The position numbers were made by a program, and so were the translations under genes. Shown here in pieces: positions 1 through 7,501 of a DNA stretch of 64,000 bases (positions within the stretch are counted from its first letter, which is position 1; each line of letters starts with the position of its first letter). Source of the DNA: CAXTKD01 sp964244885 (GTDB lineage Bacteria > Pseudomonadota > Alphaproteobacteria > Sphingomonadales > Sphingomonadaceae); assembly GCA_964244885.1 (NCBI GenBank), contig CAXTKD010000005.1, positions 142,284 through 206,283 of the forward strand, in the 5' to 3' direction. A model generated the notes under the pieces. The model was given only the letters and a program-made list of their open reading frames with translations, had not been told where the DNA came from and did not search any database.

Positions 1-931
1 TGAAGATGCCCTTGCCGATGTACATGTTGAGGCCCTGGAAGGCCATCAGGGTGGCGACCATGTAGGTGCCGTGCGACTTCATCTCGCGGATGTCGGCATC
101 GTCGGCGAAGGTGCCGTGCTCGATCGAATCGACCCCGGCGAGGACCGCCGCGCCGATGCCCGCCGCACCGTGGGCGTGCGAGGCGACCTTCAGGTGCGAC
201 TGGTGCGCGGTGTCGATGATCGATTTCATCTCGGCGTCGGTGAAATGCTGCTCCAGCCCCATCGCGCCGGGGTCGAGGACGCCGCCGGTGGCGTGGAACT
301 TGATGACGTCGACGCCGAGCGCCGCGATCTTCCGCACCGAGCGGGCGCATTCCTCCGCCCCGGTGCACACCCAATATTGCGGGTGCGAGTCGTTGATCGC
401 GTCGCGAAGCTCCGAGTTGAGGCCGACCGTCGAGTCGCCGTGGCCGCCGATGATCGACAGCGCCGGGCCGGCGACGAGGATCCGCGGGCCGGGGAAGCCG
501 CCCTCCGCCACCGCGTCGCGCATCGCGAGCGAGGCCTCGGCCGGGCCGCCCAGGTCTCGCACCGTGGTGAAGCCGGCGCGCGCGGTGGTGAGCGCGTTCC
601 TGAGGCCGACGGTCGCGGCATAGGGTTCCGAATATTTGGGCGTCAGGCCCTGATACCAGGGCTCGCCGGCGTTGCTTGTCAGATGGACATGAACGTCGAT
701 CAGCCCGGGCATCACCGTCTTGCCGCCCAAGTCGACGACGGTCGCGCCGGAAGGGCCGGGGGTGGCGCCGTCTTCGATTCGGGCGATTCGGCCGTTCTCG
801 ACGATCACGGTCGACGCCCCGCGCGCCGGCTTCGACGCATCGACGATCAGGCGCCCGGCGTGGATGACGACGGTGTCGGCGGCGGCGGGTGCCGCAGCTG
901 CGAGCAGCGCGGCGGCGAGAAGCTTGCGGAT
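1..931 (-). CDS. Amidohydrolase family protein with signal peptide (3' end off window)
   Basis: Metal-dependent hydrolase of the amidohydrolase / imidazolonepropionase-like type, probably exported and possibly a peptidase- or prolidase-like enzyme. The translation opens with a signal peptide (RKLLAAALLAAAAPAAA), then a small beta domain and the metal motif HVH (H81, H83). Further candidate ligands are K211 (IKFH), H252/H254 (SHAHG) and H272 (EHGT). The C-terminal part lies beyond position 1. There is no ATG, GTG or TTG between the in-frame stop at 968-970 and the signal peptide. The best start is an ATC at 931-929, about 6 bases after the SD-like AAGGGGA. The exact substrate cannot be told from sequence. 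Confidence 0.8.
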   Translation of the reverse strand, partial: MRKLLAAALLAAAAPAAADTVVIHAGRLIVDASKPARGASTVIVENGRIARIEDGATPGPSGATVVDLGGKTVMPGLIDVHVHLTSNAGEPWYQGLTPKYSEPYAATVGLRNALTTARAGFTTVRDLGGPAEASLAMRDAVAEGGFPGPRILVAGPALSIIGGHGDSTVGLNSELRDAINDSHPQYWVCTGAEECARSVRKIAALGVDVIKFHATGGVLDPGAMGLEQHFTDAEMKSIIDTAHQSHLKVASHAHGAAGIGAAVLAGVDSIEHGTFADDADIREMKSHGTYMVATLMAFQGLNMYIGKGIF

Positions 932-1021
932 GGCGATTCCCCTTGTGCGTCTTGATTGCGCGGCAGATTACGCGGGTTCAGGCGCTGTTCAAGCGGCGGC
1001 CGCGACATTAGACCCCGCCCC

Positions 1022-1633
1022 ATGCGTATCACCCTCCCCCTCGCCGCCTTGCTCGCCTTCGCCGGGCCCGCGCACGCCGCGCTGTCCGATGTCGCGGCGC
1101 ATCTGAAGGGCGTGACGACGATGACCGCCGACTTCGCGCAGACCGCGCAGGGAGGCGGCAGCGCGTCCGGCAAGATGACCCTGCAACGGCCGGGCAAGGT
1201 GCGCTTCCAGTACGACAATTCGAAGCTGCTGGTGGTCGCCGACGGCAAGGCGCTCAACATGATCGACTATCAGGTCGGCCAGCTGTCGCGCTGGCCGATT
1301 CGCGGCACGCCGCTGGCGGTGCTGCTCGATCCCACCGCCGACCTGTCGCGCTACGCCCGCGCGCTGACGCCCGCCGAGGGCGGGGTTCCGGGAATGGTGA
1401 CGGTCGAGGCCAAGGACCCCAAGCACCGCGAATATGGCGTGACGACGCTCTATTTCCGGAAGGACGCGGGCGCGCCCGGCGGGCTGTCGCTACAGGGCTG
1501 GCGGGTGCTCGACGCGCAGGGCCGGACGACGCAGGTACAGCTGTCGAAGATGCGATTCAACGTGCCGGTGGCGGCGTCCGCCTTCACCTTTCGCGACCCC
1601 CGCAAGGGCGCGCAGGCGGGGCCGCGCGGCTGA
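1022..1633 (+). CDS. LolA-family outer membrane lipoprotein carrier protein
   Basis: Periplasmic protein of 203 residues. It has a clear signal peptide (MRITLPLAALLAFAGPAHA) followed by the LolA fold signature: an early TADFAQT segment, the PGKVRFQYD strand and a C-terminal WRVLDAQGRTTQVQLS region. LolA proteins chaperone lipoproteins across the periplasm to the outer membrane. The ATG at 1022 is preferred because it begins the signal peptide. The gene is divergent from the amidohydrolase gene. A LolA-like outer-membrane sterol/lipid carrier role is possible but less likely. Confidence 0.85.
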   Translation: MRITLPLAALLAFAGPAHAALSDVAAHLKGVTTMTADFAQTAQGGGSASGKMTLQRPGKVRFQYDNSKLLVVADGKALNMIDYQVGQLSRWPIRGTPLAVLLDPTADLSRYARALTPAEGGVPGMVTVEAKDPKHREYGVTTLYFRKDAGAPGGLSLQGWRVLDAQGRTTQVQLSKMRFNVPVAASAFTFRDPRKGAQAGPRG

Positions 1634-1669
1634 GCGAGGGGCCGACGCGATGTGCCGACGCATCGCGGA

Positions 1670-1698
1670 TTGAAGTCTGGCTGTAACAAGCCTACATT
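1670..1698 (+). promoter_or_regulatory. Sigma70-like promoter ahead of a structured RNA candidate
   Basis: TTGAAG at 1670-1675 and TACATT at 1693-1698 are separated by 17 bases, close to housekeeping consensus and spacing. The predicted start near 1705 lies directly before a series of hairpins, and about 150 bases before the xthA start codon. It could drive a small RNA, the xthA gene, or both. Confidence 0.45.
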
Positions 1699-1702
1699 AG
1701 GG

Positions 1703-1810
1703 GTGTAGCGGCGGACTTCGAATTGCCCCCTGTTATCCGAAGTCCGACGTTGCTTGCGTGACGAACGCAGACCGGCCCTCGCTCCAATGCCCCCGGAGCG
1801 GGGGCCATTT
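1703..1810 (+). ncRNA. Candidate small structured RNA or structured 5' leader of xthA
   Basis: This gene-free stretch contains a perfect 9-bp stem CGGACTTCG/CGAAGTCCG (1712-1720 with 1738-1746), a TGCGT-gacga-ACGCA hairpin (1755-1769) and a final GCCCCC-ggagc-GGGGGC hairpin (1789-1805) followed by a weak T stretch. A promoter-like sequence lies just upstream. No known RNA family is recognised; bacterial SRP and tmRNA signatures are absent. The last hairpin could be a terminator for a short RNA of about 100 nt. Confidence 0.35.
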
Positions 1811-1851
1811 GCGTCTTGGGCGCCCGCGATCCCGCTGCTAATCCCCATCCC

Positions 1852-2640
1852 ATGCGCGTGACGATCGCCAGCTGGAACATCAACTCGGTGCGAGCGCGCC
1901 TCGAGATCGTCGAGAAATTCCTCGTCGAGCATGCGCCCGACGTGCTCTGCCTCCAGGAAACCAAGGTCGTCGACGGCACCTTCCCGTGCGAGATGTTCGA
2001 CCGGCTGGGCTACACGCACCGCCTCTTGAACGGCCAGCCGATGCACCACGGCGTCGCGACGATTTCCCGGCTGCCCTTGCGCGAGGAGCGGCGGCACGAC
2101 TGGCAGGACAATGGCGAGGCGCGGCACATCGGCGCGCGGCTGCCGAACGGCGTGCTGCTGGAGAATGTCTACGTGCCGGCGGGGGGCGACATTCCCGATC
2201 CGGCGGTCAATCCCAAGTTCCGGCAGAAGCTCGCCTTCTACGACCGGATGACCGAATGGTCGGCGGCGCTCAACGAGCCGTCGGTGCTGGTCGGCGACCT
2301 CAACGTCGCGCCGCTGCCGAGCGATGTCTGGAGCCACAAGGCGCTGCTCAATGTCGTCAGCCATACGCCGGTCGAGGTCGAGCGGATGGAGACGCTGATG
2401 GCGGCCCACGGCTGGGTCGATGTCGGGCGGCGATTCGTGCCGGCGCCCGAGCGTCTGTTCACCTGGTGGAGCTACCGCTCGCTCGACTGGACCGCCAACG
2501 ACCGCGGGCGGCGGCTCGACCATATCTGGACGAGCCCGGCGCTGGTCGACCACACCGTCGGCTTCGAGGTGGTGGAAAGCGCGCGCAGCTGGACGCGGCC
2601 GAGCGACCATGTGCCGATCATCGCCGAGTTCGACTGGTGA
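1852..2640 (+). CDS. xthA: Exodeoxyribonuclease III
   Basis: DNA-repair AP endonuclease and 3'-5' exonuclease of the exonuclease III family, 262 residues, near the family length. Visible catalytic motifs are WNINSVRAR at the N terminus, LQETK with the metal-binding glutamate (E36), GDLNVAP, and the C-terminal LDHIW and SDHVPI motifs. The start ATG at 1852 gives the canonical MRVTIASWNINS beginning. Its stop codon overlaps the ribA start (GTGA), so the two are probably translationally coupled. Confidence 0.95.
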   Translation: MRVTIASWNINSVRARLEIVEKFLVEHAPDVLCLQETKVVDGTFPCEMFDRLGYTHRLLNGQPMHHGVATISRLPLREERRHDWQDNGEARHIGARLPNGVLLENVYVPAGGDIPDPAVNPKFRQKLAFYDRMTEWSAALNEPSVLVGDLNVAPLPSDVWSHKALLNVVSHTPVEVERMETLMAAHGWVDVGRRFVPAPERLFTWWSYRSLDWTANDRGRRLDHIWTSPALVDHTVGFEVVESARSWTRPSDHVPIIAEFDW

Positions 2641-3671
2641 GCAAGCGCCTGGCGCGCGCCATCGACGAGCTCCGGCGCGGCGAGCCGGTGGCGATCGACG
2701 GCGGCCTCGGCGTGCTGGCGGTCGAGCTGGCGGACGAGGCGGCGCTGGGCGCGTTCGAGCGGGGCGGGCGCGCCGACCTGCTGATCAGCCACCGGCGCGC
2801 GGCGGTGCTGCACCTCGTCAACCAGCGCGCGGCGGCGGCGGGCGGCACGGTGCGAATCGCGCGAAGTGACTGGATGGATTTCAGCGCCAGTCTCGCCGCC
2901 GCCGATCCGGTTCGCGACCTCGCGACGCCATTCAAGGGGCCGTACGAGACCCTCCCCGCCGGGCCGCTCGACGGCGCGGCGGTGGCGCTGGCGAAGCTGG
3001 CGGGGCTGCTGCCGGCGCTGTTCGTCACTGAATCGGTCGATGCCGACTGGCTCAGCGTGGCGGCCGACGACATCCTGTCTTATCGCCCGAGCGAACGTTT
3101 GCGGATCGTCACCCGCGCACGGCTGCCGGTCGACGGCGCGGAGGATGCCGAGGTCGTGGCGTTCCGCGCGAGCTTCGGGCCCGAGCATCTGGCGCTGGTG
3201 ATCGGCCGGCCCGCCGATCCCCCGCTGGTACGGATCCATTCCGCCTGCCTGACGGGCGATGTGCTCGGCTCGCTCAAGTGCGATTGCGGCCCGCAACTGC
3301 GCGGCGCGGTGCGGGCGATGGCGGCGGCTGGCGGCGGCGTGCTGCTCTATCTCCAGCAGGAGGGGCGCGGCATCGGCCTCGCCAACAAGCTGCGCGCCTA
3401 TGCGCTGCAGGACCAGGGGTTCGACACCGTCGACGCCAATCTTCGGCTCGGCTTCGAGGTCGACGAGCGCGACTTCGCGCTGGCGGCGGGAATGCTGAAG
3501 GCGATGGGCATCGGCGCGGTGCGGCTGATGACCAACAATCCGGCGAAGGTCGAAGGCCTCGAGGCCGCCGGCATCGGAGTCGTCGAGCGGGTGCGGCACG
3601 ACATGGGCCACAACCCGCACAACGAAGCCTATCTCGCGGTGAAGCGCGACCGGACGGGCCATCTGCTGTGA
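2637..3671 (+). CDS. ribA: GTP cyclohydrolase II with degenerate N-terminal domain
   Basis: Catalyses the first step of riboflavin synthesis, GTP to diaminohydroxyphosphoribosylaminopyrimidine. The C-terminal half is a standard RibA: three zinc cysteines (C204, C215, C217 in CLTGDVLGSLKCDC), then YLQQEGRGIGL and the RLMTNNPAK motif. The first ~150 residues resemble a DHBP synthase (RibB) domain in layout (RAIDELRRGEPVAI) but lack its usual acidic active-site motifs, suggesting a degenerate RibBA fusion. The GTG start at 2637 overlaps the xthA stop codon. The protein is 344 residues. The stop overlaps the next gene by GTGA. Confidence 0.93.
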   Translation: MSKRLARAIDELRRGEPVAIDGGLGVLAVELADEAALGAFERGGRADLLISHRRAAVLHLVNQRAAAAGGTVRIARSDWMDFSASLAAADPVRDLATPFKGPYETLPAGPLDGAAVALAKLAGLLPALFVTESVDADWLSVAADDILSYRPSERLRIVTRARLPVDGAEDAEVVAFRASFGPEHLALVIGRPADPPLVRIHSACLTGDVLGSLKCDCGPQLRGAVRAMAAAGGGVLLYLQQEGRGIGLANKLRAYALQDQGFDTVDANLRLGFEVDERDFALAAGMLKAMGIGAVRLMTNNPAKVEGLEAAGIGVVERVRHDMGHNPHNEAYLAVKRDRTGHLL

Positions 3672-4168
3672 TCGTCGCGGTCGACACCGCGACGAGGATT
3701 CTGCGCGCCGGTGAAATCACGGTTCCCTGCTCGATCGGGCGGAGCGGCGCGGTGGCCGCCGAGGCGAAGCGCGAGGGCGACGGGGCAACACCGCTCGGCA
3801 CCTGGCCGGTGCGCGCGTTGCTGCTGCGGCCGGACAGGGTCGGGCGGCCCGAGGCGCGGCTGCCGTGGCGCTGGCTGCGGCCCGGCGACGGCTGGTCCGA
3901 CGGCGTGGACGACCCCGTCTACAACCGGCCGGTGCGGCACCCGCATCCGTATTCGGCGGAAGCGCTGTGGCGCGACGATGGGCTGTACGATGTGATCGTC
4001 GTGCTCGGGCACAACGATTCGCCGCCGCTGGCCGGGGCAGGAAGCGCGATCTTCCTGCACTGCTGGAACGAGGCGAAGCCGACCGAAGGCTGCGTCGCCA
4101 TCGAACGCGGCGCATTGCTGGCGCTGCTCGGGCGACTGGGGCCGGGGGACGTTCTCGAAATAATCTAA
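3668..4168 (+). CDS. L,D-transpeptidase (YkuD) family protein
   Basis: Short 166-residue protein with the YkuD catalytic signature: H131 and C142 in HCWNEAKPTEGC, preceded by VLGHND. Such enzymes make 3-3 peptidoglycan crosslinks or attach proteins to peptidoglycan. No signal peptide is visible (VIVAVDTATRIL start), so export is unclear. This resembles the compact L,D-transpeptidase-like proteins of alphaproteobacteria. The GTG start at 3668 overlaps the ribA stop, making xthA-ribA-this gene a likely operon. Confidence 0.85.
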   Translation: MIVAVDTATRILRAGEITVPCSIGRSGAVAAEAKREGDGATPLGTWPVRALLLRPDRVGRPEARLPWRWLRPGDGWSDGVDDPVYNRPVRHPHPYSAEALWRDDGLYDVIVVLGHNDSPPLAGAGSAIFLHCWNEAKPTEGCVAIERGALLALLGRLGPGDVLEII

Positions 4169-4181
4169 CGCCGCTCTTTCG

Positions 4182-4835
4182 CTACACCAGCAACCCGTCG
4201 ATCTCGTCGTAGCTCGCGGCGATGTGATTGGCGCCGGCCGCCCGCAACAGATCGGCGTGGCCATCGAGGATATGGCTTCCCGCGACCAGCCCGACCACCG
4301 TCATCCCGGCCGCGACACCGGCTTGCACGCCGGCGACCGAATCCTCGATCACCAGCGTGTTCGCCGGCGCATGGCCCATGGTTCGCGCGGCGTGCAGGAA
4401 CAGGTCGGGCGCTGGCTTGCCGTGCATGACTTCGGTGCCGCTGAACACCCGCCCCTCGAAATCGGCGGCGAGGCCGATGCGACGCAGCGCGAATTCGAGC
4501 CAGTCGCGGCCGCTCGACGAGGCGATGCAGCGGTCGAAACCCGGATGGCGCGCGAGGAAGTCGTGCACGCCGGCGATGGCCTGCAACTCCGCTTCGAATC
4601 GCGCACGGGCGACGCCGCGGCGGCGAGTCGCGAAATCATCCGGGAGGGGGCCGCCGAGCCGCGCCTCGATATCCACGACATTGTCCGCCCAGCGCCGGCC
4701 CATATAGCGGTCGAGCGCCTCGGGAACAGTCGTCGCGAGCCCGATCTCGGTCAGCGCCGCGGCGAGCCCTTCATTGGCGATCAGCTCCGAATCGGCGACG
4801 ACGCCGTCGAAGTCGAAGATCAGCAGCGAGATCAC
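4182..4835 (-). CDS. HAD family hydrolase (phosphatase)
   Basis: HAD-superfamily phosphatase of 217 residues, subclass I, in the phosphoglycolate phosphatase / beta-phosphoglucomutase group. Motif I is FDFDGVVADSE with nucleophile D8 and acid D10. Motif II is the IASSSGR region, and motifs III/IV are KPAPDLF and VIEDSVAGVQAG. The GTG start at 4835 overlaps the stop of the upstream yggS gene (GTGA). It converges on the L,D-transpeptidase gene with a 13-base gap. Substrate unknown. Confidence 0.88.
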   Translation of the reverse strand: MISLLIFDFDGVVADSELIANEGLAAALTEIGLATTVPEALDRYMGRRWADNVVDIEARLGGPLPDDFATRRRGVARARFEAELQAIAGVHDFLARHPGFDRCIASSSGRDWLEFALRRIGLAADFEGRVFSGTEVMHGKPAPDLFLHAARTMGHAPANTLVIEDSVAGVQAGVAAGMTVVGLVAGSHILDGHADLLRAAGANHIAASYDEIDGLLV

Positions 4836-5491
4836 GCGCGCGCGCCGAACAGCGCGGAGCCGACCCGGACGTGGGTGGCGCCGAGCATCACGGCGGTCTC
4901 GTAGTCGGCCGACATGCCCATGCTGAGCCCCGGCAGCGCGAGGTCGCGCGCCAGCCTGGCGAGGAGCGCGAAGAACGGCGCGGCCTCGATGCCCTCGGGC
5001 GGGACGCACATCAGGCCGACGACGGGGACGTTGGCGGCGCGCGCCCCCGCGACCAGCGCGGGGGTGTCGGTGATCGCGCAGCCGCCCTTCTGCGGCTCGG
5101 CGCCGATGTTGACCTGGACGAAGCAATCGGGACGGCGGTCGCAGGCGGCGAGCGCGGCGACCAGCGACGGGCGGTCGAGGCTGTGGATGGCGTCGAACAG
5201 CGCCGCGGCGGCGGCGGCCTTGTTCGACTGGAGCCGGCCGACGAGGTGGAGGCGGAGGTCGGGGTGCGCGGCCTTGAGCGCCGGCCATTTCGCCTCGGCT
5301 TCCTGCACACGATTCTCGCCGAACAGGCGGTGGCCGGCGTCGATCAGCGGCTGGATAGCCTCGGCCGGTTGGGTCTTGGAGATCGCGACAAGCGAAACGT
5401 CCGAAGGCTCGCGGTCGGCCAGCGCCGCCGCGCGGGAGATGCCCTCGTGGATGCCATCAAGTCGCCTCGCCGCTTCGTCTCGCTCATCCAT
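4832..5491 (-). CDS. yggS: YggS family pyridoxal phosphate homeostasis protein
   Basis: PLP-binding protein of the YggS/PROSC family, 219 residues, usual length. The PLP lysine is K39 in VAISKTQP, followed by FGENRVQEA, HLVGRLQSNK, QVNIGAEPQKGG and the C-terminal SMGMSADYETAVMLGATHVRVGSALFG region (given in parts, typical of the fold-type III barrel). These proteins buffer cytoplasmic pyridoxal phosphate and have no known catalytic activity. The gene is co-transcribed with the HAD phosphatase and divergent from the ThiE-like gene, with a 23-base gap. Confidence 0.93.
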   Translation of the reverse strand: MDERDEAARRLDGIHEGISRAAALADREPSDVSLVAISKTQPAEAIQPLIDAGHRLFGENRVQEAEAKWPALKAAHPDLRLHLVGRLQSNKAAAAAALFDAIHSLDRPSLVAALAACDRRPDCFVQVNIGAEPQKGGCAITDTPALVAGARAANVPVVGLMCVPPEGIEAAPFFALLARLARDLALPGLSMGMSADYETAVMLGATHVRVGSALFGARA

Positions 5492-5514
5492 GGCGGGTGC
5501 TATAGGCGAAGGCG

Positions 5515-5997
5515 ATGAGCCGACGCCACCTGCCCCGAGCCTGGCTGTTCACCGACCCGCGCATCGGCGAGGCGCTGTGGCCGGCGCTCAAGCGGCTGCC
5601 GAGGGGAACGGGCGTGGTGGTGCGCGAGCCGGCGCTCGCCGGGCGGGTTCGCGCGGTGGCGCGACGGCGGGGGCTGGTGGTGACCGTCGCGGGCGTCGAC
5701 CACCGGAGCGCCCGGCAAACCCGGACGACCCGGACGCCCCTGACGGCCTCGGCGCACAGCCGGCGCGAGCTGGTGGCGGCGCGGCGGGCGGGGGCGGCGC
5801 TGGTGTTCGTCTCGCCGCTGTTCGCGACTCGGACGCATCCGGGCGCGACGCCGCTCGGGCGGGTGCGGTTCGGTCTGCTGGTTCGCGGCGCGGGCGTGAA
5901 GGTCGCGGCGCTCGGCGGGGTCGATGGCAAAAGGTTCGCCAGCCTGAAGGCGCTCGGCGCCTACGGGTGGGGCGGGATCGACGCCTGGCTTCCCTAA
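5515..5997 (+). CDS. Thiamine phosphate synthase-like protein
   Basis: Protein of 160 residues resembling the ThiE/TenI TIM-barrel family, with the SPLFATRTHPGA segment, VAALGGVDGKRF and a terminal YGWGGIDAWLP. It is shorter than canonical ThiE (about 210 residues) and the pyrophosphate-binding motifs are incomplete, as in the compact versions found in sphingomonads. It may be a divergent ThiE or a TenI-like regulator. It is transcribed divergently from yggS, so the 23-base gap must hold overlapping promoters. Confidence 0.7.
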   Translation: MSRRHLPRAWLFTDPRIGEALWPALKRLPRGTGVVVREPALAGRVRAVARRRGLVVTVAGVDHRSARQTRTTRTPLTASAHSRRELVAARRAGAALVFVSPLFATRTHPGATPLGRVRFGLLVRGAGVKVAALGGVDGKRFASLKALGAYGWGGIDAWLP

Positions 5998-6004
5998 TCC
6001 GCGT

Positions 6005-6081
6005 CCGTTCGTGTGAGCCTGTCGAACCACGAGTCGCGCAGGCCGTGCGACCACGTCCTTCGACAGGCTCAGGACGAACGG
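6005..6081. repeat. Palindromic intergenic repeat (family B)
   Basis: Two long inverted arms (6005-6031 and 6048-6081) with cores CCGTTCGTGTGAGCCTGTCG and CGACAGGCTCAGGACGAACG. Similar copies lie at 26953-27031 and 48706-48790. The element sits between the convergent ThiE-like and outer-membrane protein genes, so it may act as a bidirectional terminator. Confidence 0.85.
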
Positions 6082-6111
6082 AGACGTGGAAGTGAATCCC
6101 GAAGCGAGCGC

Positions 6112-6825
6112 CTAGAAGGTGAAGGCGGTCCCGACGAACACCGAGGGGTCACGCTCTGGCTGGAGACGCGGGTCGAGCGGGGTGATCAGCTGGTAGCGCG
6201 CGCCGGCGTTCAACGACAGGCGCGACGACAGCGAATAGGCGCCGCCGAGCTCGAACGAGGTGCGCTTGTCGAGGCCGAGCGGCTCGGCGGTCAGGCGCGA
6301 CGGGGTTTCGCTGGCGGCGAACAGGCTCGTCTTCCAGTTGCGGCCCCGATAGCTGAGGCCGAGATCAATACCGTCGCGATGCGGGCCGTAGCCGCTGTCG
6401 GCGCGCGAATAGCCGCCGGTGAGCGAGAAGCCGAGCCAGCCGACCGACGCGCCGACATTATAGGCGGTCTGGACCGGCCGCGCGCCCTCGGCACGGGTAT
6501 CGGCGACGGTGTTGCGCGAGGTCAGGCCGAGGGTCAGCGCCTTGCGGTCGCCGGTCTTGCCCGATGGCGTGAAGCGGAAGGTCCGCTCGACCACCTGCGG
6601 GCGGACATCGGCGGCGCGCGACGGTGCGACGAGCGACGGCGTGAAGGCGCCGAGCGACAGGCTGCGGAGCGAGGTCTCGGACATCGCGGTCTCGACCGTC
6701 GCGCGCTTCTTCTTCGCCGCCGGCGCGTGGCGGGCATCGGGAGTCGGCACGGCGAACGCCGGCGCGAGCGGCGCGACAAGCGCCACCATCGCCAGCAGAA
6801 CACCCTTGTCGACCCGAGAAACCAT
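6112..6825 (-). CDS. Putative outer-membrane beta-barrel protein, unknown function
   Basis: About 237 residues with a signal peptide (VDKGVLLAMVALVAPLAPAFA), a basic stretch (AAKKKRATVE) and a C-terminal region of alternating strands (GASVGWLGFSLTGGYSR, FELGGAYSLSSRLSLNAGAR). It ends in phenylalanine, the typical last residue of BAM-inserted barrels. I do not recognise a named family. The ATG at 6825 is preferred over an adjacent GTG. The gene is divergent from the DUF3576 gene. Confidence 0.7.
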   Translation of the reverse strand: MVSRVDKGVLLAMVALVAPLAPAFAVPTPDARHAPAAKKKRATVETAMSETSLRSLSLGAFTPSLVAPSRAADVRPQVVERTFRFTPSGKTGDRKALTLGLTSRNTVADTRAEGARPVQTAYNVGASVGWLGFSLTGGYSRADSGYGPHRDGIDLGLSYRGRNWKTSLFAASETPSRLTAEPLGLDKRTSFELGGAYSLSSRLSLNAGARYQLITPLDPRLQPERDPSVFVGTAFTF

Positions 6826-6989
6826 CACGATCCCTGTTTGCCCTCATGTCTTCTACGGACATGCGGGCGCGAATCCCCTTATGCGCAAGAAACCTTGCAG
6901 CGAGATGAACAACGCCGCAAGCGCACCGCCGCTCCGCGCCGACTCCTTATCGCGCGACTGTGGCAAGACGCCCACAGCTGCGCAAAGGG

Positions 6990-7019
6990 TTGGCGCGCCG
7001 AACGCCACGCTTCTATAAG
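6990..7019 (+). promoter_or_regulatory. Probable promoter of the DUF3576-leuS-lptE-holA operon
   Basis: TTGGCG at 6990-6995 and TATAAG at 7014-7019, spaced 18 bases, lie 30-60 bases upstream of the DUF3576 lipoprotein start. No other strong promoter is seen before the leuS operon. Confidence 0.5.
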
Positions 7020-7050
7020 GTGCGGACTGCATTTCCGGGAGAGCTTTCAC

Positions 7051-7491
7051 GTGATCAGGATCGTCCGCGCCGCCGGCCTCGCGCTCGCGCTGACCGCTGC
7101 GCTCGCCGGCTGCGCGCACAAGAACAAGGGCGCCGCGCGGGCCAATGAGCTGTCGTCGCGGGTGTCGCAGATCGGAGTCAACGCCTATCTGTGGCGCGCC
7201 AGCCTCGAGACGCTGGCCTTCATGCCGATGGCGCAGGTCGATTCGAATGGCGGCGTTCTCGTCACCGACTGGTACGTCAACGCCCAGACGCCGACCGAGC
7301 GGGTGAAGGTGACGGTCGCCATCCTCGACAAGGACCTGCGCGCCGACGCGCTGCGCGTCAGCGCGGTCCGCCAGGAGCTGCAGGGCGGTCAGTGGCTGGG
7401 CGCGCCGGTTCGCGCCGGCACCGTGCAGAAGCTGGAAGAGACGATCCTGAGCCGCGCCCGCGACATCCGCAACGCCGCCATCGCCGGGTAG
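7051..7491 (+). CDS. DUF3576 domain lipoprotein
   Basis: Lipoprotein of 146 residues with lipobox LAGC (modified cysteine C21). The following SRVSQIGVNAYLWRASLETL segment, then AQVDSNGGVLVTDWY, is the DUF3576 signature. The family is alphaproteobacterial, of unknown function and often next to leuS. The GTG start at 7051 follows GGGAGAG. It ends 10 bases before leuS and is probably its first operon partner. Confidence 0.87.
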   Translation: MIRIVRAAGLALALTAALAGCAHKNKGAARANELSSRVSQIGVNAYLWRASLETLAFMPMAQVDSNGGVLVTDWYVNAQTPTERVKVTVAILDKDLRADALRVSAVRQELQGGQWLGAPVRAGTVQKLEETILSRARDIRNAAIAG

Positions 7492-7501
7492 CGCGCCCGG
7501 C

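Noticed and set aside
956..1021. Longer reading of the LolA-like gene from an upstream start
   Set aside because: The added residues have no family match and would bury the signal peptide.
7044..7060. TTTCACGTGA next to the DUF3576 start as a third parS
   Set aside because: Only the central bases match; the outer six of sixteen positions differ.
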